Source: Montifringilla adamsi
Lineage: Eukaryota; Chordata; Aves; Passeriformes; Passeridae
Direction of reading: 5' to 3'
Assembly (NCBI GenBank): GCA_017590115.1
Contig: JAGGNK010012003.1
Location: forward strand, 3,921,041-3,985,040
DNA: 64,000 nucleotides
In this document: one piece after another, positions 41,286 to 53,163 of the stretch
How positions within the stretch are numbered: the first letter of the stretch is position 1
Layout of the letters: each line of letters begins with the position of its first letter
The notes under the pieces: model-generated
What the model was told of the DNA's origin: nothing
What the model saw: only the letters and a program-made list of their open reading frames with translations
Databases searched by the model: none
Made by a program: the position numbers and the translations under genes

Positions 41286-43150
41286 TTTATTACAGAACAG
41301 AGCTGGAGGGAGCTGCTTGCCAGAGATCCAAACTCTAGCCAACAAGTCCCTCCAGGCTCACTTGGAAAGGTCTTGTAACCTCACTGCTGTATGCCTGCTG
41401 GGCTCAAAATGAAATGCAAACTTGCATGTTACTTGTGGATTTGGACACACTATCCAAGGAGACACAAATCAGGAGCCCGAACAAGAAGCATATGTTACGA
41501 GTCCAGAATAAAGTTTATCAGTCCTTAATGAGCTTTATGATAGGGGATTTGCACAGAGCCATTCCTCTGGTGTCTCTTCCTTTGGTGGTTGAGGGACCTA
41601 GTACAACTTGGTGAAATGGTGATGCTTCACTCGCATTTTGGTGAAGACTTCTATTAAATATTGTACGAAATCTGATGGCACATAAAAGCAAAGCTCATTT
41701 CTCCAGTATGTTTTTCCCAGCCTTCATTTACCTAGGAATGGTAAAGTTGCTAAAGAACCAATAAGATTTCTTGACAAGATTGCTGTGACAATCTGGATAT
41801 CTTGCAGTGATACATTCATAGGAAATATTTAATCAGTTCCTAGACTTTCTGTAATCACATGCATGTCATCATTAGAATGAGTCTATACCTACTTCTTGTC
41901 CAGTTTCTGAAAACCATGAGTTAGCCTAAATGACCAGCAGTCATGGCATATTTAGAACAGCTTGTTTGTGCTGATGCTATTTTCAGCAGTGTATAACACA
42001 CACCTACTGACTCCTCCAAAGTTAAGCAGTCTAATTATTTAACTGTACCACATATTCACAACCATCTACCATGAAAGGCACATTCCTTTCTGAGCCAAAC
42101 ACTTTCCTTCACAGATGCAACACATCCCTTTACAGTATTTAAGGCCCTGGGGCTCACATGTGCAGCACAATTAGGACTGGCTTTCACATGAGTTTAGCAG
42201 TTAAAAGGCTGAAGTTCCAATCAATGCTCAAATGTGACCTCTCTGAAAACCACCAACACAAACACATGCAGGTGTCACAGTCCATGAAAGTTTTATGTGT
42301 TGTGTGTCAGGCAGCGCCATGGATTATTTAGCAGTAAATGTTACACCTGGTCAGAGTATCTGTATCATCAAACTCCAACATGGCATTTCTTCTCCTGACT
42401 TTAGAGCAACACTTCAATCTGACATCTTCCACAAACTCCATTCCCACCCCTGGGATCCTACTACCTTCAGAATCCCTTATTTAAATCTGTGCATTTAATT
42501 ATTCCTGCCTCTCTGTCTGTCCTTGATCAAATCTCACTTCATGGATTCTTGCCCAATTCTACAATTCAATCAAGATTTAACAGCATTTTAATCCTGGTCT
42601 ACCACATATTCCCAGTACTGCCCAGCCTCCAACACACACATATCTGATTAGGGAGGGCTCTCCATTCCTTACACTAACTTGGAAATGGAATAACAAGCCA
42701 TGCTGGGCTGAGCACAGTCCCTGGGACAACTCCATTTGCCACCTCTGCCCAAAATGGCACAGTCTGAACCCTCACTAATGACAGCACAGAGGTTTTTTCA
42801 AGTGAGATATGTGGTTTGCAGTTGCACATTTCTGTAGCTTCCCAAATGGAGCTTTGCTGCCTTTATCCTTGTAAGGGGCTCACATAGAGAAGACAACATT
42901 GAAATGCATGGAACATGCTTTTGCCTAGCACTTCATGTTAAATTGAAATTAAACTACACCAGAAATTATTTGAAGGAACACTTTTGGTTCCCCATTTGAT
43001 AACAAGGAATGGAGTAAGAATAAAGTCTAGGATTCAGCAACAGCAACACAGGAATTCAATGCTTACCTCTTGCTTTCACCTTGAAGTCTACAAAACATGA
43101 AACCAACATCCAACTTCTCTGGAAAATCCACATTTGCTCCTACTCTTGGG

Positions 43151-43220
43151 CTTGCAATCCCAATTCCACCTGGATCCCAATTCTACCTGGATCCCAGTTC
43201 CTTGCAATCCCATTTCCACA
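43151..43220. repeat. nested short tandem repeats
   Basis: CTTGCAATCCCA occurs at 43151 and 43201. Between them, ACCTGGATCCCA is repeated with an interval of about 18 bases. This is a small composite repeat without other features. Confidence 0.75.
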
Positions 43221-45135
43221 TGGCAAAGTTGTTGTAATGGGGATTTAGGCACCTAGTAAATCTCTTCTTCCTGAAGAAAGTTTGTGTGGATGAGGCTTAC
43301 CCTGCTGACATCCTGCCCTTGCATAAATCCTCCTTGTGATGATGTTTTTGAGCAGCCCACAACTGGAATTAGTTACCAGAGAAAACAAAAGTGTTACAGT
43401 ACCAATCACATTAACTTGTTTAATGAAAAACCTGTGTAAAAAAGGGGGGGGGAAAGGCAAGAGTCCCTAAGATATAAATAGGAATGTGTCCATCTGCTTC
43501 ACCCTCAAATCTTGGCTCCAGTTCAGCTTGCTACCAACTGCACCACCCCATGTACTCTGTGTCCTCCTTCCCCCTCTCCCCTTCGTCTCACACCCCCTCA
43601 GACACATCTTGCCACTCACACATGCAAAAAGCTTGCACTGTCAACAACTTGGCTTAAACTTATTAAAAAACTTTTTGCAAGATACCTTGGCCTGTCCATC
43701 TGCTCTCTGCGGAAAGCTGGGGATGAAGTCTCCCATCTTCAGGATCTTCCTTTATCCTATGTCTTTAAATCTCAGGAGTACAAGATACTTCTCCATCACT
43801 CACACAAAGTGACAATTCATTATTTGATCAGTTCTGCACACGTCTCTTAGAACTTGTGTGGTGTAAATTATGTTCTTGCCTCTCCCCCAGAATTTGACAA
43901 GACAGAAATAAGAGATGGCAGCAGGATTCTGAACACAGAATCACACCTAGAGGTGAAAGTCCTGAAAACCTGGAACTTTGTCCCTCATCTTTCCCTTATC
44001 CTCCCCAACATTAATATCTGCACAAGTCTTCCCTGCCTCTAGAGTCAGATGTCAATGATAACTAAAAGTAAATAAATTACTACACTAAAAAGAAATGGCA
44101 CTCTGCAAATCAGGCCACTCAAGAATTCCCCTGCAAGAAATTCAATAAGTTCTTCCTCAAGGAACCATTCCATTCAGCACTGTTTGACAGCAACATTAAA
44201 TCCACACATTTCATAACTAAGCCCTTGAAAATGATGGGGAGGGAGCTGTAATTTCGTAAGTGCTCAAAAATTAAACACAAACCAGCTGGTTAAGTGGGTA
44301 ATAGCCTTGCAGAGTGAGTGAAAGAAAGAGATTCCTCATTGCCACCCCTTCCAACTGTGGAATTTCACATCAAAGGCCTAAGCCTCATTTCCTATTCCTG
44401 ATATAAAAAACAAGTCAGTGCAGCAGCAAGGAAACTTGGGAACAGCATCAGCAGGTGGGTTTAGTTCTTCCATTATTATCTGTAATTCACTTGAAGAGCA
44501 TCAAACTGATCAGTGGCCACCAATTAGAGACCATTCCTCTCATTTAGCTCTTCCCTATGCAAATGGAGTGTTCACTCCAAAAAGTACTAATTTCTGGTTT
44601 AAACACAGCTCCACCCCTTCCCCACCACCTCCCAGGGAATGGCTGTGGAAAAGAGAGACAGGGTGGAGTTTTTTGGGAGAATGTTTTTCCTGACTTTGGT
44701 ACTAACTGCATTTGCAGGAGCCACAGCATAACATGTCACATGTCCCTTTTTCCAGAGGACGCTACACTGTCAGCAACTCCCAAAGGCTCTAACAATGAGA
44801 CACAGAGGGGAAAAAAACCAACTCCCTTCTAACAGCCTCGAGCAAATAAAATTTCATCATTGGGAGGATGAATGGGAAACAAGTGATAATTTGGGGGAAA
44901 ACAAGAGCTCTGAAGGAACAGCTGCATGAGAAAGTAGCTTGTTAAAAGCTCAGGATTGAAGGAGGCAGTAAAGATTATGAAAGAAAATGTCAAGAGGTTG
45001 GATGAGCTGTTCAGAGCCCACACCTCCCAAGTTCTATTCTAAAGTAATTCAGGAGCTCCCTTGGGTGCAAAACTTTCAATATCTAACTAATCTATCACTA
45101 GAGATGTCTCTGAGCTTATACAAGTCTGAAACAAG

Positions 45136-45253
45136 CACAGAATGGTTTGGGTTGGAAGGGACCTTAAAGTTCATCTCATTCCACCCCTGCCATGGGCAGG
45201 GACAGCCTCCACCAGCCCAGGCTGCTCCAAGCCCTGTCCAGCCCTCCCCAGGG
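45136..45253 (-). mobile_element. CR1 retrotransposon 3' fragment
   Basis: The minus strand shows the CR1 3' terminus with GGAGCAGCCTGGGCTGGTGG, CCCTGCCCATGGCAGGGG, TTTAAGGTCCCTTCCAACC and a final ACCATTCTGTG. About 118 bases remain. It is a different subfamily from the 37395 and 63743 copies, since it carries the CCCTGCCCATGGCAG motif. Confidence 0.9.
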
Positions 45254-48200
45254 GAAGATTATGCTCACTCCTGATTAGAAATAAAGCAAATTCATAGGAA
45301 AGTCGTTCACTATAAACAGGTGGGTCCTTCACTTGTGAATTAAGACATACACACAGCAGAAAGCATCCCATGTGTTTGGGAAAGCCAATAGCTTATGAAA
45401 ATACAAAAGATTCTCCACATACCACAGTAATTTGATGGGAGCTAAAAAATTTGGGACAGTGTAATGGTACAGAATACAGCTTTCCCACTTATGTTAAGAT
45501 AACATCTGCAGATATTTAGCACTTCAGATATTTTGACATTAGGTGCTCAATAAAATTCTCCCTGTTCACATTAGAAATGTCCAAAAAAATGAAACTACTC
45601 AGATGCTGGAATGCAGTGTCAAAATATTTGGAAATCTAACAGGGATTTTGGTTTTTTTTAAATCTATGTATTGAAAAGGAAGATGAACATTTAGAAATTG
45701 TTCAAGTAGTCACAGAGTGCTGATGCCAGAAAGTGCTCTCAGCAGGCTGTGGATACTTCCAACAGTGACCACACGCTCCAGGAACTCCTCAGAAAATTTG
45801 ATCAGTTTGATCAGGGGTGACACAAGTTATGCCTGAAGCCAGAGGTTGCTGAGTGGTCAGCACGGTGATGGGAGCAGACAGCAAGTGGGTGACACATTGT
45901 AGGGTGGTTTGGGCAACTTCTGGTGGATTTGTATTGAAGAGGCCACCAGAAGTACAAGCAGGAGGTGGAACACTGGAGCAGCAGGAGGTGTATCCTGTGG
46001 ATGAAAAAACTGGGGTAGGTACTGTCCAACACCTGGGACCTACATCACAAACATCAGTGCTCAGGAAGCCACTTCCACATGTCAGCAATTCCATCATGGG
46101 GAATTCACATGTTTTGATATTTTTTCATAAAATATTTTTGAAGGCAGATTTACAGAGATAGTTATCACATTTTACCTCCTATTTAAAAAACTATAATTAA
46201 TTTACATTCCACTTAATAGTCTGTAACGTATTCACATAATTCACTCACTGTATCTAACAAACAAACTTTGGCATGAAAAGATATTTTCAGAACAAAAAAA
46301 AAACTGCTGTGTGGAATCAAATGTTGTACTTGGTTTTAAAGGTCTCAGATGAGAGATAAGCCACATTTCTCTAAAGGAATTACTGAACCAGTCTCTAGTA
46401 GAGAACTGCATCCCTGTTAGATCCAAACTTGAAGGGAAGGAACCTCAGTCTGCCATGTCTGCAGCACAGAACTGCCCATCCAGTCAGAGGGCACTGAAAA
46501 AACCACCTTGGGGGGAATTTCAGTGTTCACATGGAAGTTTTGTTTTATGACAGGAGCTGGACTCAGCTGCAGTGGGCAAACATCACTGAACCAGGGTTCA
46601 GCAGGAACAGGAACAGGCACTGCAGTGGCTCTGACTCCCACTGCTTTCTCTTACACTTTCTCAGTTTCTAAGGGGAGATTAAAAAGCTCAGTGGCAGCAA
46701 AAAGCTCTGCTGGGGAAGGAACTGAGGGACTTGAGGACAGGAGAACACACAAGCTCAACTCCTGGAGAGAACTGCTGTGATTCTACATGAAATATTACTT
46801 CATAATCTCTGTGTTGCACTTTCACATCATGGACAGTTCTGTGTCTTAGTGGCTCATGGGGAAGATGGACAAGGCTTGGAGAAGTGAGGTCCCATTAACA
46901 CCACTTTGAATTCCTTTCTCTTCAGAGCACTTCAATGGGCTTTCAGATCTCTTGTTTTGGTGTCCTTTCTCCCAGTCTCTTCAAATTTTGTCTCGTAATT
47001 GCATTTGCTTGCTGATTTTCCTGGCAGTGTTGTTCTGCATCTCTCCTCCTGGGACCAAGAAATTTTGTAAACCAGCAGTAAAAATTAAAGGAGTTTTTGC
47101 ACTTTATCATACCAAGAGCAAAATCCTCATTTTCTTATGCTGCTTTGAAAACTGTAAACACATGGGAATCTTAAGAGGTTTAAAAAATATCAGGATGACA
47201 AGAAAGATGCAAATAATAGTTATTAGAAGTAGATCAGAATATTGCAAGAACTGATATGAGGAGGGGGAGACATTAAAAAAAGAAAAAATTCTCCAATTAA
47301 GCTATTACTTGAACAAGGCTGCTCAAATTTCCTATCTTACTTGCATTCTTAGGAAAGAAATTTTTAAAAAAGCTTGGAATCACAATAGCATCACTTTAGA
47401 GGTGCTGAGGTTACTCTGGGAGCTGTTTCTTGCCCAAACAGCTAAGCTGTCTACCATCAATCTGCTTCTGGGGTAAATAGGATACTGGCTACTGTCCCAA
47501 ACTCAAGCAGTACAAACAAACAAGGAAGAAAGCTATGCTATATTTGTAAAGTAAAATAAGACCTCGCCTGGCTGGAGAGCTCCAGGGCAGTGCTGAGCCC
47601 CTGAACTTGCTGGGGACACTTTTCCTCTCCCAAGAGGTTGCACTTGCCTTTGAACTTTCAGCCATATAGAAAAAAAGGCTGAGTTGAAATGTCAGCATCA
47701 TCTTGGATTCAAATCAATCAGCTTGATGCATGATTGCAACGGCTAAACCACTTCACCCCTGCACTGCCCTCATCCATATGTTCTTTATATCAGCAGGCAG
47801 CAGACTGGGTGGCTCAGTGCATTCATTTCCTGTCCTGGGCTTGGGCTCCACTTTAAACAAAACAAAAACCCCCTGAAACTGGAAAATAAAAGTTAGTATC
47901 TAGTGACAGTTATATTCACCAGACCGGTTTGCATCAAGTCTTTTTCTCCATCCAAGGAAGTTGCCAGAAACCCTTTGGGAAGGCCTGGTACAACTGGTGG
48001 TTTTTGACTGCCAACTCAATGAGCAGGTCACAGTTCTACAGTGAAGGAACTGGAGATCTTTCAAATTCTGACATACCTTGGGCTGAGTAGAAAGCAAGGA
48101 AAGGAAGGGGAGAAAGCCCCAAGGCAGTGTCAGCTTGAAAAAGGAAACAGGCTGGAAATTTACCTCAGTAAATTAATGGCCCACTGAGAGCAAAATGTCC

Positions 48201-51200
48201 ATCCACCTTTAGAGCTGGGCTTCCTCCAGACAATGCTGCTCTTTATCAGCTCCAGTGCAGGAGTTAGATTCCCAGGATAATTTAAATGCAAAATTGTGCA
48301 GCTTTCAGTGTTAATGTAGGTGCCTGTCAGCTGGTGACAAGTGGTTACTGTCTCAAGCTAAACTTACCAGCTGAGGATGGAGACACTTCAACGATTTAAT
48401 TACCTTTAACAGCTTGCTCTAGCAGAGGGGTTTTCCCACTGAAGGTGTGTTACAGCAAGGCACTCTCATCAGGAGTTGGTCATACTTTGGGGCTAGACAC
48501 CCACACTGAGCTGCTGCTTTTGCTAAAGAAAAGCTGACCTGCCATTTGGGAGATCACAAGTTATGGTACCAGAAATAGCTGCAGCCTCTGAATGGCTTCA
48601 AATTCTTTCACTTCTTTCCTTGGTTCACCCTCTCCCTGTCCTGTCTTCCCTCATAAAATGCTAAAAGAAATAAATTTTAAAAGGGCAAGGAAGGCTTGAT
48701 GTAAGGACAGCTAGTAAAAATAATCTATCCTCCAGATATGTTACAGTGGTTCCCCCAAAGACACTGTTCCAAAACAGCACAAAAAAGGAGCAAATATTAA
48801 CTCTGCTCACTGGGGGTTAAAGAAGGAATCAATAGATTTATGTCATCAGGATGCAAAGACTACCTTCATCCATGCCCATGCACACACAGCTCCCAGAACT
48901 CTTCTGTGTGCTTCATCAATCCATTCTCTGCTGGCTTAATCCATCCCACTGAGGGAATCAAACCCTGACTGTTCCAAGACCCATTGGGAAAGGAAGAGTT
49001 TCCCTTCAGTCTCTGGAACCAGGAGATGTTGCAGTGGAAGCTCAGAGCCACTGCAGCTGCCATTCTTTGGCAACAGTGGCTGTCACAGAATGGAAGGATT
49101 TGCAACACAGCTAGAAAGCAAGATAAAAATAATGCAGGTCCAGGCTGCCTCCAGTCATACCTACCTCACACCAACTTCTAAAGCACCAGCTGCACATACA
49201 AGTGAAATGAAATATTGAGAAGGAACCTAACTACCAAAGAAAGATGAAAGCATTTTGAGGTTCTGCCCTGCTAACTCACTGTGGCTTCATCACTGCACTG
49301 TTTCTGTTTTGCTTCAGTTTAGTTTTCTGTTTCCTTTTGTCTGCTGTTTCCAGGAAGAACTCACACAGATAAGCATCCCACCCTCTCAGAGGAACCAATC
49401 TTGCAGTAGGGGAGAGCACAGAAAGGAAAGAGTACAAAAGGCCTTATATTGTGTTGCCAAAACCCCTAAAACAGCCTATTTTTAGCCTTTTTTACTTTGA
49501 TTTCCAAGTGACACTAACATTAAGAATTAACATAAGGAGTAAGTAAATATTTCCATTTTAAAATTGACAGTTTGAAGGGCCATGCAGACCACTAGCACCA
49601 GTATTTACACTAAAAACTAAGTGACCTAACCCTGCTGCACTAGAAAGGAGTCTTTTTTATTTTCCTCTTTCATTCAAGGATATGGGACTGTCAGTAGCAC
49701 CAGATGTTTTAAGGAGAGGGGAAAAAAAAGGTAAAAAGAATCTCACACTTGAAAGTAAGGGCTTACTACTGGCTTTCTTCTCACACCCCACAGACCATAT
49801 CCAAGCCCAAAAGAACAGTTCCGCCTTTCAAAGTAACTGTATAAAATTGTCACCTCGTTGCACAGACCTGCTCCTGCGAGGTCGCTGCCGGCTTTCTCAA
49901 ACCAGCTCATGTTGGCTTTTTATTTCCACTGAACTCTGCTGAGACAGATCTGGCACTGCAGGGGGGAGTTGGAATCTCTCCTTTGCACCAGCAGCACCAC
50001 TAAGCTGCAATAACTCACACCTGTCCAAACCTACAGGCACGAACAGGCTGCACACAGGGCTCCTCAGGTCACCAGGCACATCCTCAGCTCTGCCACCACC
50101 CCCAGCTCCCCCTTCCTTGCAGGGACAGCTGAAAACTCAAGCTGCACAAAGCAGCTTCTCTCTCAGCTCACTTCTTTTAGCATTATGTTAAAATGTAAAG
50201 CTTTCTCCTGCAGAATGCAACTTTGGGTAGTTTTGCCACTTTGTAAGGGTTTTCTGGAGCTTCTGGGAAGCTATTGTTTCCTCAGGAGCCTGGAGCCAGC
50301 TGCTGTCTGCAACCAGCACTCTTTGGGACTGTAACGAGACAACTTCCTCGTCAGAGATTTGCCTGAATTGTGTGATTGGTATTAAGATATCACAGCACAA
50401 AGAAAACGAGCACGAAGAGCAGACTGAGATGTTGGACACCCCCACTGACCCCTTAGAGCCAGAGACAGGCTGTGTTGACCTGATGCAAATGAACAGAAAA
50501 CTCCAGGCTTAGTTTCTCCTCCCATTCATAAGCTGTGAACTCTCAAGTCAGGTTCAGCAGATGCCTTAATGCCTAAACCTGATACTTGCTGGAGAAGCAG
50601 GACTTGTTTCAAATCCCCAGAAGTGACAGTTAAAGTAGGAAATGTTAGGAAGGAAAATGTAAAACATGCCCTATTGTGATAAAAAAAAGGAAAATACTTT
50701 TTCCTCCTGCTCTGGAAAGAGCCCTGTGTTTTTCTCTGAGTGGAGAGACTGTGCTTTCACATGCTCTGCAACATGAATGTTACACCAATAAGTCAAGGAG
50801 CAGGTAGAAAGGGGAACCAAAGGTATTGATTCAAAGCTCTCTGGGAGCGCACATTATTTATGTCCAGACCTTACAGCCATAAAACGTTCAGAAGCAGCTT
50901 CCAGGGACCAGCTTTTATTAGATACAGCAACTAATGGTGACAACAGGGACTGGGAGAAAATAACACACAAAAAGGAGAAAGCATATTTTCTGAACACAAC
51001 AGGGATGCCAAGCATGATCACATCTCTAAACAGGTCATCAATTCCCTTTTCTTTCTTTATTTCTTTCCCCCTCCCTGTTCAAGCCTGTTTGCAGGCATTC
51101 AGAAAGATCTGTTTTCCAAGACCACCTTTCAGATCGGTGTGTGACATTCAGATAACAATGGGGAAGGGAACAGGTGATTTGTTCCTGTGTTTAAGAGGTG

Positions 51201-51288
51201 TAGGACATAGTAAGGAACAAACCCCAGCTCAAGGCAGCCAGTCCATCCTTGCTGCTCCATAGGGACAGAGGCATTGCTGATAACTCAC
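45254..51288. other. intron sequence next to the second EMI exon
   Basis: Non-coding sequence ending at the donor GTGAGT (51283-51288, minus strand). Open frames of about 100 codons on both strands at 45789-46161 have no known domain. No repeat family was recognised. Confidence 0.6.
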
Positions 51289-51392
51289 CCTCCTCACAGT
51301 TGCTCCCTGTGAAGCCAGGACAGCACCTCCACTCCAGCGTGGTCACAGTTCTGTAGGACATTTTGTACGTGGGCCTGATGAGAGTCCTGTAA
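51289..51392 (-). CDS. COL26A1: COL26A1 internal exon, second half of EMI domain
   Basis: This 104-base exon completes the EMI domain begun at 61584-61706. Its first base T completes the Ser codon left open by that exon. The frame then reads YRTLIRPTYKMSYRTV and TLEWRCCPGFTGSNCEE, with cysteines in WRCC and SNC. EMI domains are small disulfide-bonded modules used for multimerisation and protein contacts in the EMILIN, multimerin and COL26A1 families, and WRCCPGF is their C-terminal hallmark. The donor AGG|GTGAGT is strong, and the exon ends on the first base of a codon (phase 1). A branch-site match (CTGAC on the minus strand) has its A about 18 bases from the exon. I placed the acceptor after GTGTTAG because this restores the Ser-Tyr-Arg junction known from the family; a second AG six bases inside the exon is also possible. 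COL26A1 rather than EMID1 is supported by TLIRPTY and GSNC. Confidence 0.94.
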
Positions 51393-51394
51393 CT
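51387..51394 (-). promoter_or_regulatory. tandem 3' splice acceptor, six bases apart
   Basis: On the minus strand the intron ends in TTAG directly followed by TTACAG, so there are two AG dinucleotides six bases apart. The upstream AG keeps Ser-Tyr at the middle of the EMI domain. The downstream AG, which has the better CAG context, would remove exactly those two residues and stay in frame. The sequence shows the two sites; which is used, or whether both are, is unknown. Confidence 0.6.
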
Positions 51395-53045
51395 AACACA
51401 AACAAGGAGTCAGCAGAGCACAGTGACCCACTCCAACAGTGCTGCTACTAATTCACAGCACATCTTCCCACCTGGATATACCCCAGAGCACCCAGCCAAC
51501 CCCAGCCATAGAAAAAGGAGTCACACAAAATATCAGCAAGGATTTATTAGAGTGTGGATGTCATTTAACAGCTTTTATTTTCCTCCTTAAGCCCTCATGC
51601 TCTACTGGCTCTTCCCCACACCTCTCCTCTGCAGGTACCACCAGCAGCTTTGTGGAGGTCTCATCACTGCAAAGCCCTGCAAGTAGCAGAGATGATGACT
51701 TGTTTTCCACACTCTCTCTTCATGTGGGCTTCTGTGACATTGAACAGAGGCTGGCAATAGCCTTTCCTCACTCAGCAGTAATAGTTTGCCATCTCCCAGG
51801 CGCCTTCCTTTTCCCCACCACTCAGACCTGAGATGTACCAACACATCACCATGACAGCTACATCAGAGACCTTCATGGAGCCTTTTCCCAGCTACCTGAG
51901 CTGTGCCTCAATTCTCCCCCAATCTGAAGTACTCCTCACACTGATCACACTCTTCTGGACCACAGCCAAGGTTCTGCAGGACAGTTTGGGAGCTCTGTGA
52001 GCAGCACAGCATCCCCAGGGTCCCAATTACAGCACAAGCACTGCCAAGCCCCTCTGGGAACTGGAGGGTGACCTGCAGACACAGCAGGGCTGTGCAAGGC
52101 ACCAGTGATTCTGAAGTCAACACAAAACAGACAGTTGCATAAGTGACAACTTTTCCTTTAAAACAGCAGCTCGTCAAAGCTGGCAACTCAGAGTTTTCCC
52201 AGTACACAGCCAAACAAGTCACTGCTGCTATTCATGAAGCTAAAAGCAAACACAGAAGTTGTACTCTACAAGTTCCCCTCGAAATTCCTACCCTTATTTA
52301 ACAGCCAAAAGAATTTGGCACACACAGGGAGAGTCTGCAGCTTTGGGATTACAGTGTTGCAGGCTGCAGTTTATGCTTGTCTCTCCAAGCCAGGCAGACA
52401 CAAGCCCCGAGCACCCTGTCCCTGGGGAAGAGGCTCCTCCTGCTGAGAGCCAGAGGAGACAGAGACTGCCCCAGGCTCAGCTGGGCACAGGGGGAAAACA
52501 GAGCTGGAGGTTGCATGAATCTCATCCAAAACTGCTCAGGGGGAGGCAGGTGTACACCCAGGACAGCACTGCAGTGGCTGGTAGCTACTCCAAAGAGCAG
52601 TAACAAAGGCTTGCCAGGAGAGGCTGCCCATGTGTGTCTTGGAAAGAAGGGAGCAGCTCAGTCGTGGTTAGCAGAGTCTTTGGGAAGCTAATTTCTCAGG
52701 AAGCTGTTTGCTGATGATTTGTGCCAGCTGCCAAACACAGAAACTAAGTTCTGCTATAGCCACTGGAGAGGGTGGGCTGCACAGGGCTGCCTGCCCTGGG
52801 AACAGCCTTACCCAGAGACAGGAGAGCAGCACAGTCTCCTGAGAACATGATGTCCTCAGCCTTGGAGCTGCCAAAAAGCACACCAGCCCGTGCTACTACC
52901 CACAGCTGTGATCCAGGCACTTGGCTGGTATGGGCTGCACAGAGCCAGCTCATCCCACCTATTTCTTTGCTCTTCTGCATCCAGTGGTGTTCAGGAGTCG
53001 TGTGAGTTGCAGCACACTGATGTAGGTAGACCTTCAGTGCTTTTT

Positions 53046-53163
53046 CACAAAGAGACCAAAGGCACAAAGACTCTTGCTGAGGGTCTCTCAGAATAGCTCT
53101 GGCAAAGCCCAGGAATTGAACCCAGGTCTCCCAATTCCCAGTCCTGGCGTTGGACTCCAGACA
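53046..53163 (-). mobile_element. MIR-type (CORE-SINE) element
   Basis: Read on the minus strand: GGACTGGGAATTGGGAGACC, TGGGTTCAATTCCTGGGCTT, TGCCAGAG, then a decayed GTGACCCTGGGCAAG-like stretch and TTTGTGCCTTTGG. This is the order of the MIR SINE from its tRNA-derived B box into the CORE region. The polymerase III B box GGTTCAATTCC at 53112-53122 still fits the consensus exactly. MIR insertions predate birds, so its recognisability in this intron is notable. Confidence 0.8.

Larger units (their letters stand above)
37941..45135. other. intron sequence with one SINE remnant
   Basis: Only the probable MIR at 41217-41285, the short repeats at 43151-43220 and a G homopolymer near 43444-43452 stand out. 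No exon was recognised. Confidence 0.6.
1..51288 (-). other. COL26A1: COL26A1 intron downstream of the second EMI exon (partial)
   Basis: The intron begins with the strong donor GTGAGT at 51283-51288, and no matching downstream exon was found before the window edge. I searched by eye on the minus strand for the expected coiled-coil exon (a CMNC-type start with a leucine-rich LEAKV-like segment) and for Gly-X-Y repeats, and saw neither. The stretch is therefore interpreted as one phase 1 intron of more than 51 kb. This is an inference: a short or diverged exon could have been missed. Confidence 0.6.

Noticed and set aside
45789..46161. Overlapping ~100-codon frames on both strands, the minus one rich in Cys, Pro and Thr
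   Set aside because: No match to feather keratins or another known family, and no splice or promoter context.
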